Assembly (NCBI GenBank): GCA_002049455.2
Contig: KV918963.1
Location: forward strand, 78,985-142,984
DNA length: 64,000 nucleotides
Direction of reading: 5' to 3'
Origin: Porphyra umbilicalis
Taxonomy: Eukaryota; Rhodophyta; Bangiophyceae; Bangiales; Bangiaceae
This document shows positions 21,200-31,765 of this stretch, piece by piece; position 1 is the stretch's first letter; each line of letters starts with the position of its first letter. A program made the translations under genes and the position numbers. A model generated the notes under the pieces. The model did no database searches. It was not told the origin of the DNA and saw nothing but the letters and a program-made list of their open reading frames with translations.

Positions 21200-22340
21200 C
21201 CATGGCTGACGGCGTCGGCGCCGTCGTCAGCATCCACTCTGTCGGCAGCGTCGCGATCGCTGCCGCGCCGCCGCCGCCGCACACCAAGTCGGCTGCGCGG
21301 CGGCGGTGCGGCGGCGCGGCAGCGGCGGCAAAGAGGTCGCGGCCAGGCGCACGCGGCAAGGCGGCGACGCGGTGGCGCGGTGTGGCAGTTGGTGCGTGAG
21401 GGATGTTTGCGCGCTGGTAGGCGGAGAGAAACGGATTTCCGAGCGGCGGCGGCTGCAAGGCGAAAGCTGTAGAAGCCTGCCCTGCCGCCACATCCGACGT
21501 GCGGCGGCCGCCGCGGCGGTGGCGGCGGCATGATTGCTGCCGCGCCGCCGCCGCCCAACAACAGGTCGGCGGCGCGGCGGTGGTGCGACGACGCGGCGGT
21601 GGTGGCAGGGCAGAGGCGGCACGGCGGCTGCGCGGCCGCTCGGGGGCGCTGTTTGTGCGCGGGGGCTGCTGCTGCACTCGTAGGCGGGGAGGGGAGGGTT
21701 TTCGGGCGGCGGCGGCGGCTAGGCAGGTTCTGCTAAAGCCCGCCTCGCAGCCGTATTTGACATGCGGCGGCCTTTGCTGCCGCAGCGGCGGCGCGATTTT
21801 TGCCGCGCCGCTGCCACCGCTCACCAGGGCGGCGGCGCGGCGGCGCAGCGGCGGCGTGGCGGCGGCGGCGCGGCGGGGGCGGCAGTGTGGCGGCAACAAG
21901 AAGGCGGCGGCAAGTTGGCGGCGCGGCGGCGCTAAGGGGCCATTGGTGCGCAGGAGCTGTACCTGCGGTTTTCGGCGGGGGGGGGGGGGGGTTCAGGCGG
22001 CGGCGGCGGCGGGGTGCGCGCTAAAAAAGCCCGCCCCGTCGCCGTACCCTATATGCCGCGGCCGTCGCCGCGATGGCGGCGGCGAGATTGCTGCCGCGCC
22101 GCCGCCGCCACACACCAGGTCAGCGGCGCGGCGGCGGTGCGGCAGCACGGCCGTGGCGTAAAGCCGCCATCATCGGGGCGGCGGCGCGGCAGCGCGGGGG
22201 GCTTGTTTGTGCGCGTGGGGTGTTTGTCCGGTCGTCGGTCGCTGGATGGGGGCTTTCGGGTGGCGGCGGAGGCGGCGGCGCTGGTGTTGAAAAAGCCCGC
22301 CCCGCCGCCGCACCCGTCCAAGAAGCCTGCACATCTTACA
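21200..22340 (+). repeat. Tandem array, about 270 bp x 4, GC-rich
   Basis: The block GCTGCCGCGCCGCCGCCGC followed by a CAGGTCGGC-like segment recurs near 21259, 21535, 21798 and 22088 (spacing roughly 262-290 bp). Each unit ends in a less GC-rich segment with TTTGTGCGCG and AAGCCYGCC. Ala/Gly/Arg ORFs across it are products of the repeat. Confidence 0.75.
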
Positions 22341-22498
22341 GCTGAGCCCGTTCGTGACACCCTCACGGGGAATGACATGGACCACGCCAAGGATTGCATC
22401 TGAGCCAAGGATTGCATCTGAGCCAAATGCGCGCCAAGCAGGACAGCTGTGGTAATGACGCGCTAGCGGCCGGAGTGCTCATGAAAATATTCTGAATA

Positions 22499-23348
22499 TT
22501 GCTATCCCCCAAAACAGGGCGGTCGCAGAGAGAAGGGAGGCAGAGCCGACGACACAGCATAGAAATGCAGTTGCATTGGCTGTTCGACAAGCCACGATCG
22601 TACTATTGGCTGAGAGTTGCCGCCAGTATTGCTGATCCCCAAATTTTGTCCTGGGGGACAGAGACAGTGACTGACTGTGAATAACAGCATTCTATTGGTC
22701 GAAAACGACAGTAAAAAGGCATCAAAGCCAATAGAAAGCCCGCATTCGATACCAGGACCTTGCATCCAGCAGAACGCACTGTTTGTTGCCTCTTGATCCG
22801 ATTTTCTTGGCACGGAGCAAGCTGCCCATGCGAGATCTTGAGATTTTCTACTGTCTCCTTGCCAGAAGTGCAGAAAAAAAGAGGAGCTGATGTCAATTTC
22901 CAGACTGGATGGGCACATGTAAGCCATCAGGCGCACCAAGTCAGTCCCAGGGGCGTATCTGATTGGCGGAGAGAGTCGGTCCGCAAGTCAGTCTCTGTCC
23001 ACCAGGACAAAATTCGGGGATCAGCAATAATCTTGCAAGCCAATCAACGTGTCTTGCAGGGGTCACGCAGAGCCATTGCGACCGACTATGAGATTTCCTG
23101 AGATTTTTGGGCCGCTTGCTTGGGCCTGCTGAGGGCATGGAGAGGGTTCTGGGCCAGACCTGTGATTTGTCATGAGATCAACAATTTTCTTCAGATTTCT
23201 TGAGATCATGATGTGCGTTTCCAGCGCGCAGAGCTGCATGAGGACACTGGGTAAGGAACTCACATGATTCCTAGCCATTCCATTGGTGCACGTACGCTGT
23301 TGAATAATTGCAACCACTCTACAACCGCCATTTTTTCGAGGTCAGCAA
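22499..23348 (+). mobile_element. MITE-A copy 3, carrying a nested MITE-B
   Basis: Outer termini TTGCTATCCCCC and GAGGTCAGCAA, flanked by TA at 22497-22498 and 23349-23350. Without the nested element it is about 449 bp, close to copy 2 (462 bp), and the interior aligns with copy 2 (for example 'GATTGGCTGTTCGAC' versus 'CATTGGCTGTTCGAC'). Confidence 0.85.
22629..23027 (+). mobile_element. MITE-B copy 2 nested in MITE-A
   Basis: A 399-bp element with ~37-bp inverted ends starting TTGCTGATCCCC, two mismatches between ends. The host MITE-A reads GCCGCCAG-TA-ATCTTGCAAG uninterrupted at 7196-7215. Here the TA is duplicated either side of the insert (22627-22628, 23028-23029): a direct empty-site/filled-site proof of insertion with TA duplication. 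Confidence 0.9.
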
Positions 23349-23834
23349 TACTACGGCCGATCCTCACTTTGAACCAATCAGACGAGCCTGATACCGGCTT
23401 GTATGAGCATCTTGACCAGAAATGATCATGAAATCTCGAACCGTACAATTGGTCGACACGATGACGAAGCGCTTGGCATCGGCCAAAATCGAGCAAACAG
23501 CAATATAATCGTCCTGAGAAGTTGGACTTTGGGCTGAGGCAAATATTACGCGATAACTTCGATATCACAAAACAGTACCGTTGTGTGCATTTGCTATGAG
23601 GCCCTGCGTCAAAGTTACTTATTTAAGCAGTGACCGGTGGGGAGCAAGTGAAGCGCGTGTGCGTGTGTGGCAATCGTCGTGACCTGGCCGGCAGTCCCGA
23701 CCTCAGTCACCTCCATCGGCAACGCATTCGCGACCCCGTATCCGAGACGCGTCCTCGTCTCCACTGGCGCGTGCTGACGACAACTACCGCGAGGCTGATG
23801 TCGCGTTTACACTGCCAAGCTTCTTCCACACACT
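23349..23834. other. Flank of the Plavaka-like gene
   Basis: No ORF or motif of note. It may hold the promoter of the downstream gene, but I cannot identify a core element. Confidence 0.3.
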
Positions 23835-26800
23835 ATGAAGCGGAGGCGGTGCACTGTCGAGGGATGTGATGACCGACGTCTGTTCACTCCCATGCACTTT
23901 GGCCGTCACGTGCGCATTAGGCACCGGCTCGCAAATGCCGCGAATGGCGCGGACCATGCTGTCACACCATCACTGCGTGATGTGTTTTCCAACACCTGCA
24001 CAATGTCTGGAGCGCGCATTGCAGCTGCACATCAGATGTGCTTGTCGGTCGAGAGGGCGACCGACGCGACGACAACGCCGTGCAAGGACGCGCTCCCCAC
24101 GCCAGCATCGCTCAAGACCGCAGTGCGGAACGAAAAAAAAGCGCATGCTACGGAAGCTGGGATGGATGCAAGCCGTCGTCAAGACAAAGGTTGGTACTCA
24201 CCATATCCTCCTCCGCAAGGGTCTTCAAGCTGTGCAAGACTGTCTTTCGGGGGCCTCGACCGTCAGGTGCGAGCGGGGATCAGATGAGTGTACCTGTGCT
24301 GCGGGCGTGTGTTACACGCCAAATGCATCCCACGTTTGGTCAGATGCAGACTCCCAAAATGGGGCAGATGCAGCAACATCAAGATTGAAAGGCTCAGACG
24401 TCCATTCCCGGACCGCGACGCCAACAACCGCGTGCGCAATGTGCACGCCATCGGTCTCGGAAGGAGGCGACGTTCCAGACCCACCCGTTCTGCAAGACGC
24501 AGACGTACTGCGGGACATCTTTGATGGTCGTGCATATTGGGCCCAGCGCGTGGATGTCAACCACGTGTTTGGCTTGCGCGCACTGATGCTGGCAGTGGCA
24601 CTCTACTCAGATGGGACGGTGGTGACCTCCTCCGGTGGTACTTTCTCTCACATTCCCGCTTCTTTTCATTGCGCCTGCTAGTTGTGGCCAGTGGTAGCAT
24701 CATCATACCATCTTCGATTGATTTCGATACCATCTGTACCATGCATCTCGCTACATTCCAATAGCTAACGGGCCCGTGCCACTTATGTTTTGGCCTTTCT
24801 GTCTCTGCTCATTGTTTCCCTGGCAGTTGTTTCGGCGTACCCACTGCGAATGAGAGTGATGAACATCGTGTCAAAGGCGCCAGAATGGGTCGTCGTGGCA
24901 TACATGCCTCAGGTACGGTCTCGGTACGAGGCAATGTCTCAATCCAAGGCTGCAGAGGCTCGAGCAGAGATCCTCCAACGCACCACCGCGCTGGTCTTCC
25001 GAGATGTCATGCTTGCCAGTCACTTTGGCACGGAGATGATTTATGATCATCACCACCAGTCCGAGACTTATTCTGTACGTGTCGGACCAGCCCGAAGAGC
25101 GCGACATTGTGTGTCTCAAGCGGCATGGTAGCGCCTACGACTGCACGCCATGTATGGCACGCTCTACATCGTGTGGAGTTCGGCCTTCCAGAAGTAACTC
25201 TCCCAAGAAGCGGAACGTGCTCAAGACGGTCAAACTGCAGCTCAAGGTGGCGCGAATGCGGGGTATACGGGGTAACGGTGTCGTCATCAATGCCATTGAG
25301 ACCGCCAACAGCATCCACTGCGTTATGCCAGCACTCGCCGGCTGGGCAGGTCTGGGTTCCGGTCCGCTGCTGCTATACCAGATCTTTGGGTTTGACCGGC
25401 TGCATGTACGTTGCACGTTTGTTTCTTCTTTTGACTATTTTCTTCTACTTCTTGCATGCGATTGCGCAAGACGGCATCTTGACTGACAAGATATCCATGC
25501 CATGCACACTCCATGCAACTCACACCCTCGTGCTCCTTATTTTGCCGCCCACAGGTGTTGGACCTCGGCATCTGCAGGACGCTGACAACAGCTGTGCATG
25601 CCTTTGCTCATGAGCTCGCCGGAACAAAGAAGCTCGCGCACGGCACAGCGTGAGAGATGCTGCGGATCGCCAACAAGCGGTTTTTGTTCGCGTGCCGAAC
25701 GCATTGCGTCCCATCCATCTTTCCCGGGTATCTTTTTGCTCGTCTTGACAGATGCACTGTTTCAACGGTGAGCAATGTGGTCAAAATGACATCGCGATGC
25801 CGACAGATGGTGGTGCGCAATGTGATCATTTCTGACGTCGCTGGGCATAGCCCTCGCTGCTTCGTTTGCCTGACTCCATGCATGTTCCACAGGTACTTTA
25901 TCAAATATGGAGAGAAACAAGCTACCTTGAAAGACAAAAAGCACCGTGAGGCGGTGCACTTCTTGGCTTTCGCCGCGGCCGGCGTATTCGGGCGGACAGG
26001 CGCCGGAGGGCGGGATCACCGCGTCCTCACGTGGGTTCTCTGCGAGCTCGCCGCGATCTTGAAGAGCGCCTTCGACGTGCGTCCGAAGACTTGGGCGCAC
26101 GCCAAGTCGGTCTGCCGTCGGATGAGTCGCTGGAGTGAGAACGACTTTCAGACACTCTTTGGGCCCTCGCACACAACTAAGCTGCATCGCGCCGTGTCTC
26201 ATTTGTTGGATGAGTTCATCCTTCGAGGCAACCTTCAAGACGGCAACACAGGCGTCAACGAGGCGCTGCACAAGTTTGTCAAGCAGGCATTTGCTCTCAC
26301 GAACAAGAGTCGTGACAAGGCAGCACTGCAAATGGTGTTGACAGAGCAGATTGATAGCCTTGTACGTCGGTCGCGGTAGGTATCAAAAACACTTGCCAAA
26401 ACAGCTGAAACGGTGCGCCGCGTGCGTGCTCGTGAAGCGGTCAGCTCTGTCTCGGAATTGGCAGCCACGTCAGGCTTGGTCGCCTTGAACGAGGCCTTGC
26501 ATTGCTCTACATCTGACCACATCACGACTCAATCCGGGGCATTGCTTCCTGGTGCGGGAGACCATCGAGCGCGCGGCGAGCGCACTATGCTCTGGGCAAC
26601 AAGGGACCTGGGCGGACGCGCATGGTATGACTGGGTGCGCTACCATACGGACGACGGGACTGTTCGTGTCGGGCAGGCACGGGCAGTTGTTGCGGCGCAC
26701 AACGGCACCCTCATGCGCACTGTTGTTCTGCATCGTGCTGAGTACGCTAGCACCGTACTCGACTGTCACTTCACGCCGTATGGGTGCAAGATGCTGCAGT

Positions 26801-27000
26801 GGTGCAGTCAGATTGGCGAAGGAAAGGTACACCCCGACCTTCAGGCCATTGATTCGCACCAGGTCATCGAGGTACTGTGCGTAGAGCACGACTGAGAGGA
26901 GTGGGTGGATCGTGTCAGGGTGTGTCGACTCCCCCAGAGCTTTGCTTCTGATGCGAGCGACTGGCGCGACTATCGCTTCTTCATCAACAACTTCGTGTGA
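23835..27000 (+). pseudogene. Plavaka-like (CACTA-related) transposase gene with introns and nonsense codons
   Basis: A spliced, decayed transposase gene. The N-terminus has a C2H2 finger ('CTVEGCDDRR' then 'HFGRHVRIRH'). A later exon ends 'LMLAVALYSDGT'; a GT-AG intron (24635-24826) restores frame into 'YPLRMRVMNIVSKAPEWVV', a pattern typical of Plavaka-type transposases. After a frame change near 25050 comes 'YVSDQPEERD' with a CxxC. A second intron (25406-25554) joins 'GFDRLH' to 'VLDLGICRTL'. The frame then continues through in-frame TGA (25651), TAG (26377) and TGA (26893) to 'DWRDYRFFINNF' and a stop at 26998. The first exons (24190-24400) change frame and are unresolved. Three of the stops could be C-to-T changes. 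Family assignment is by motif memory; KDZ or another CACTA-like family is possible. Confidence 0.55.
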
Positions 27001-28429
27001 GGAGAGGGCGAGGGTCGAGAGTACGTGATGATGTGTGCATAAACCTCTTTGAGAATCTGGATGATTTTGCTGACAATCTGCTACATTTGCTGACATTGGA
27101 TGATATCTCATCCGTCACACCTCTTCCACGAGTGGAAACTCGTTGGGTCCTCGCCACCCCAAAGACCTGAATCACTGCCAAGCGTGTGATAGAGATGCTC
27201 TCAAACGGCCTCAAAGGCCCTTTTCCTGAGGCTAGCCCACAGGCTAAGTCATTCGGGAGTGTCTTGGCCGTGAGAGCTGTTCAACCCAGAATCGTGGTCG
27301 CATCAGAGACGCCCGTCCTCGCTGTGGGTCTCTCTGGTGGCGTCGAGGAGGCACACCTGCGCGATTGGCGATTGTGAGACCACAGGTCCAACGAATCATC
27401 TGCAATCAGTCCTGCACGGACTCGGTTTACTTCCTGTAGCCCCCCAGCACGTGGTCAAAAAACTTTCCTCGTGTTTGTTTACAGGCAAGGTGACGCTGAC
27501 TTGGGCCACTGGACGCACTGGGGTGGATTGAGGACCCACCTTAACGCTTGAGATGCATTTGAAATGATGTCCTAACCGGATCAGAGAACTCCAGCCGACA
27601 CAGTTGTTGCGGATGGCCGGATGGTTGCACGCATTTGCCTGCCTTTGGTATGATTATGAACTGCCCTAAGGTCAGGTTAGCGGTCAAGGCCTCACGGTCT
27701 GAGTCTTAGAATCGACCGGTCGCGGCCGAGGACATTGCAGCAGAGAAATGACATATATGGACTAGAAAATGACGACAAGATGCAAATAAGTATGTCTTTG
27801 AGCACGTCAAGAGCCATCCCGATGTCATGTACAGCGCTCGAGATGCGGTGCGATGCACAAAATGACATCCAGATGCAGGTGGGCACGGCTGCCGACGATG
27901 GGCGTGCGGACGGGGGCTCGGGAAGACGAGTGCGGGAAGCGATGGACTTGCGCACAAACAAACAAACAAAAAATAGGCGATCCATCCGAGGCGTCGCGGC
28001 CCCGGTGCCGCCGCTGCGGCCGTCGCAGTGGCCCGACGGGCCCGCCAAGGCGTCTTGCCCCGGGCGCGGTGGCAGCCGCTCCGCACCTGTCACCCACCGT
28101 GGACCCATCGTGCCCTTGGGGGCGGGCAGCGGCGACTGTTCAGCGGTGGGAAGCGCTCCCCACCGCCCCCCCCCCCGGCGCGCCCGCCGCCACGCCCGCC
28201 ACGAGCAGCTGGCGGTCCCTGCGGCGCGCCTACCCCCTTCCTTCCCCCCGCCATTTGGGGGCGACGACCTTGAAGCCGTCGGGGAGGTTCCCCAGCCCCC
28301 CTCCAGCGTTGGCCTCACTGGCGGAGAAGCCGACGCGGCCCTCTCCGCCGTCGTTGGGTTGCTCCTCGCAACCGTCGACCTCGTCGGCGCCCACACGCTG
28401 CTGCTCGCTCGCCCCGTTTTGGGGGAAGG
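27001..28429. other. Intergenic, no gene supported
   Basis: Mixed composition to 27700, then GC-rich with overlapping Arg/Pro-rich ORFs on both strands. Some of 28240-28430 may belong to the CAP-D2-like gene that follows, but I could not confirm it. Confidence 0.35.
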
Positions 28430-29096
28430 GTGCCGCCGGCGACCACCGCGTCGGCCGCGGCGGCGGCAGCCAAAGTCAATGCCGCGTCGGCGGCGGCCGC
28501 GGTGGCGCTGCTGCCGGCGCTGGCCGTCGCCGCTACGGGCGGGTGCGCGTTGGAAGAAGCAGGGGCCAGCGTTGAATGTGCGCTGCCGACGGCTGGTGTC
28601 GCCGCCGCGGCCGCGGCGGCCGGGGACGACTACCAGTCGGCGGTGCGGGCTGCGGCGGTGGTGAGCTTCGGGGACCTTGCCGCCCGCTTCTCCGCCGCCG
28701 TTGTCACACCGGCGGAGCCGCTGCTCGCCCTCGCGCTGTCCGAACCGTCGTCGGTGGTGCGGTCGGCGAGCGTTTTGGCCGTCGGGCGGCTCTTGCTCGG
28801 GGCTACGCTCAAGGCGCGGCCGGTGATGGGCGGCCTCGCCATCCTCACTTCTGACACAGACGGGTGCGTACCCGCGCTCGGGCGATACCTCTTGGCGCGC
28901 CTCGAGACCAAGGTGCCGGGAGCCGTGTACAAGCTGCTGCCGGCAATGCTTTTCGCGTGGGCAGGGCGGGATGAGGAGCGCCGCTTTCGCAGGGGTCCGG
29001 GGTTCTTCTTTGGGCTTGGTCGGGCGTGAGCACCAAGCGGACGCGGTGGTGGAGAAGCTGCACGCGCGTCTGGCGGCCCTGCGGGAAAAGCCGCAG

Positions 29097-30117
29097 ACAA
29101 AAACCGGCATGCTCCTATCGAGAAAAAACGGCATCAGTGAGACAATGACCGGTGTCTGAGACCTCCTCACGGCAAAAAAGCGGCATACCTGGGCTCATGA
29201 GGACCGCAGAAACGAGGGACTGCGGCAGAGCTCTGTCACTCTCATGCGTTCATTTCATTATCGACCAATAGGGATGGAGAGCGTCGTTGCATCCAAACCA
29301 CAGGCTGGTGCACGCCCCTGGACAGGATCTCAAATTGTACCGATCCGTGATTATTCCAATTTATCATTCCCCACATACGGCCAGCAACGTAACGTTGACC
29401 TTGAGCATGACAAATTGGGTCCATACGCGGTCCCGGGTCGGCAACGCGCCGACCAAAGCGAGGGTAAAGATGCAAAGCAGATAAGAAGCAAAGACACGTG
29501 CCGATGATCCTGGTCCAACATGGAAGTGGGGGAGAAAGACACCGAGGGGAGCAGAGGGGCAGCGAGAAGCAAGGACGTTGGGGGACAGGGGGGAAGAAAG
29601 AAAGGAGAGAGAGACCGCGCCCTTCAGTTACTCAACTCTCCACCCGCCGTCGCCCGCCGTCCGTGCCGCCACGCCCGTCCGCCCGCCGTCCCGTCCCCCG
29701 CCGTTGGCGCGGTGCGCCGTCCGCGCGCTTGGCCGCGTGCGCGCGGCTACAGCAGTGGGGAGGAGCGCGGGGGAAAAATGAGCTCAGGAGGGGGGGGGAG
29801 GGTTGTGGGGGGGGCGTGATGGACGGATGGTGTGTTTCGATGGGGCGTCGTGGTTCTCAAGATGAGGCTGAGCGACCGTCGCAGGGGCTGCTGGCCTCGG
29901 GGCCACCCTCATGTCCTCGGGGGCACCCCCTCCTGACGGCCCTTGTTGAGCCCCTCTCCTTGTCCAATGAAATGGGAGGTGGGGAGCAGCAGGCGACGGT
30001 GAGAGGCGGTGAGCGGTCGCCGACAGTCGATCCCCAGCGGGAGCCACAAAACCGGAATAGGGAGTCGAGTATGCCGGTTTCTGTTAGGAGATGCCGGTTT
30101 TCCGCCCGGTTTTTACC
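29097..30117. mobile_element. Possible TIR insertion within the CAP-D2-like gene
   Basis: The left side reads AAAAACCGGCATGCTCCTA with a further ACGGCAT motif. The right side, on the reverse strand, reads AAAAACCGGGCGG then ACCGGCATCTCCTAACAG. The shared CCGGCAT and CTCCTA segments in inverted order suggest a ~1-kb element. No clear target duplication is visible. Confidence 0.35.
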
Positions 30118-30246
30118 GTAGGGCGGCGGTTGGGTTGCCGGATGAGACGGGGGGGGGGGGGGGCGGGGCGGGGGGGGTCCGGCGTGACGGCCGACGAGGG
30201 GGGGGGGGGGGGGATACGGAGGGCGACCCGCCGTCGCTGCCCGTCG

Positions 30247-30312
30247 ATGAGGGCGACGGCAACGGCGACGGCGACGGTAACGGCGACGGCGGCTGTGACG
30301 GTGACGGTGTCG
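30247..30312. repeat. GACGGC/GACGGT short tandem repeat
   Basis: About ten hexamers of GACGGC, GACGGT or AACGGC, encoding Gly/Asp in one frame. Confidence 0.7.
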
Positions 30313-30490
30313 ACGCGCCGTCGCGGCCTCCCGCCGACGGCGACACGGACGAGGAGTCGCCCACATTCGACCCCCGCCGGGGCAGCCGCCACCCTCACCG
30401 CCCGCGATGTGGCCTTTTGCCTCGCGCAACAACCTTCCCCCGACCGCTCCGTTTGGCTGGCAGCTGGGTTGCCCGTCCTAGCCCACCACC

Positions 30491-31137
30491 TTGGCGCCGA
30501 AGACGTTTTGAGATAAAACGCTATACTTTGACACCCACGTCGTCGTCCCGAAACGACTGTCCCGCCTCTTATCCAACGTCGAGGGTCACTCCATCCTCGA
30601 CCACCGCACGCCCAGCCTCACGCAGACCCGTGCCGCCCGCACGCCCTGGCCCGCCCAGCCCTGCCCTCACTGGCCCGCCCGCCCCGCGGGCCTCTCCCGT
30701 CTCTCCGCCGGCCCTATTATGGCCGTCTCCCGGCCCTTGATGGAGCGCGCTGCGCCACGAACGCCAGCCCCGCGTCCGACCTGCTCTTGGTCGCGGACTG
30801 ACGATTGGCCCGCACCGGCCGGATCCAGTCCGGATCACGTGCTGGATCAAGCCGCGGCTTACAAACGCCATCTCACAGATGTGGCGCCGCGAGGCAGTCG
30901 ACAGCCTGGTGCGGCGGCTAGCCGTCGGGCTGGTGGCGACGCGGGGACAGGCGCCCCCCCGACCCTCGTGCTGGCCAAAACGCCCAGTCTCTGCCGACGC
31001 GCGCGCGTCTACGCCGCCCGCCATGCGGCCTGCGGCGGCGCCGCGCCCGCGGCGCACCCACGACAGAAAACATGCACGGCCGCCGCCGACGCAGGGGAGG
31101 AGTGACCGATGCGGCAGACCGCTGAGTCGTGCTTCTA
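30491..31137. other. Intergenic, no gene supported
   Basis: GC-rich. ORFs here are Pro/Arg/Ala-rich without motifs. It could contain the extreme 3' end of the CAP-D2-like gene. Confidence 0.35.
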
Positions 31138-31765
31138 TGGTGCGTGTCCCAAAAATGGGACATCGCAGTTTTTTCTGTTTTTCTCGGCCCACTGGCCTTC
31201 TGCAACGGTCCGGTAATGTAATGCGACCCACTCGGTCCCACTGTGATTTCAGAAAAGCCCCTGACAGTGTTAGCAGAGGTGGCACATCCTGACGTGTCAT
31301 GGGGGAAAGTGTCATTCATTGCAACTTCGACAGGTGACGATCACGCGGGCCAATCAATTGCACACATGCTAGAGCAGGCATGTGCTGACAATTTGTGCAC
31401 GAAGAAAAGGGCACCACCTTACCAATTAAAACGTGAAAAAGACCCCCATGTAGCCCCCTGTGAGGAAAGCACGATTTGGGACACCCCTGATCGAAGCTCC
31501 AGTTAGCACATGAGCTTTGGCGTTGCAAACCTTTCACCCCAAGAACCTGAAAAAGACTGGCTCTAAGATCGGGGCTATCTGAGAGGTCCACAGAACAGGG
31601 CCCACAGGCGGGTATTAAGGAGTTGTCAGCCAAGCACGCGTCGGGAGAGGCTCTTTCCATGAATGCCAGTCGAGAATTTTATCGTACCCGACGCCGCCTG
31701 CCCCCGTGCAGAGATGTGTCAGTCCTTCAGAAAACGCGCATGTCTCATTTTTGGGACACGCACCA
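31138..31765 (+). mobile_element. MITE-D copy 1 (628 bp, TA duplication)
   Basis: Termini TGGTGCGTGTCCCAAAAAT and its inverted copy ending GGGACACGCACCA, flanked by TA at 31136-31137 and 31766-31767. No transposase ORF. A second copy of identical length is at 57207-57834, in the same orientation. Confidence 0.85.

Larger units (their letters stand above)
28430..30490 (+). pseudogene. Condensin subunit 1 (CAP-D2)-like, C-terminal part, interrupted
   Basis: CAP-D2 is the HEAT-repeat subunit of condensin I, which compacts chromosomes. 28430-29029 encodes 'AVVSFGDLAARF', 'SVVRSASVLAVGRLLL', 'LKARPVMGGLAIL' and 'YKLLPAMLFAW', in the order and spacing of the Cnd1 HEAT region (GDLAxRF, VR, LxLxDxVKxxG, YNLLPD). 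After a frame change at about 29028, the next frame gives 'ADAVVEKLHARLAAL', like the family VEKLxxRF segment. The next conserved block, 'ARDVAFCLAQQPSPDR' (family RDLAYCL), appears only at about 30375-30425, after some 1.2 kb holding a probable TIR insertion and Gly/Asp repeats. The N-terminal half of the protein was not found, so this is a gene fragment or a gene broken by insertions. Confidence 0.55.

Noticed and set aside
21144-22161. Ala/Arg/Gly-rich ORFs on both strands
   Set aside because: Generated by the ~270-bp GC-rich tandem array.
21200-22340. CRISPR-like regular spacing in the tandem array
   Set aside because: Units are contiguous ~270-bp tandem repeats with no unique spacers, and the window is eukaryotic.
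18739-26895. Stop-codon reassignment or programmed readthrough as the cause of in-frame stops
   Set aside because: TAA, TAG and TGA all occur, at non-equivalent positions in unrelated families, with no shared context. Mutational decay is simpler.
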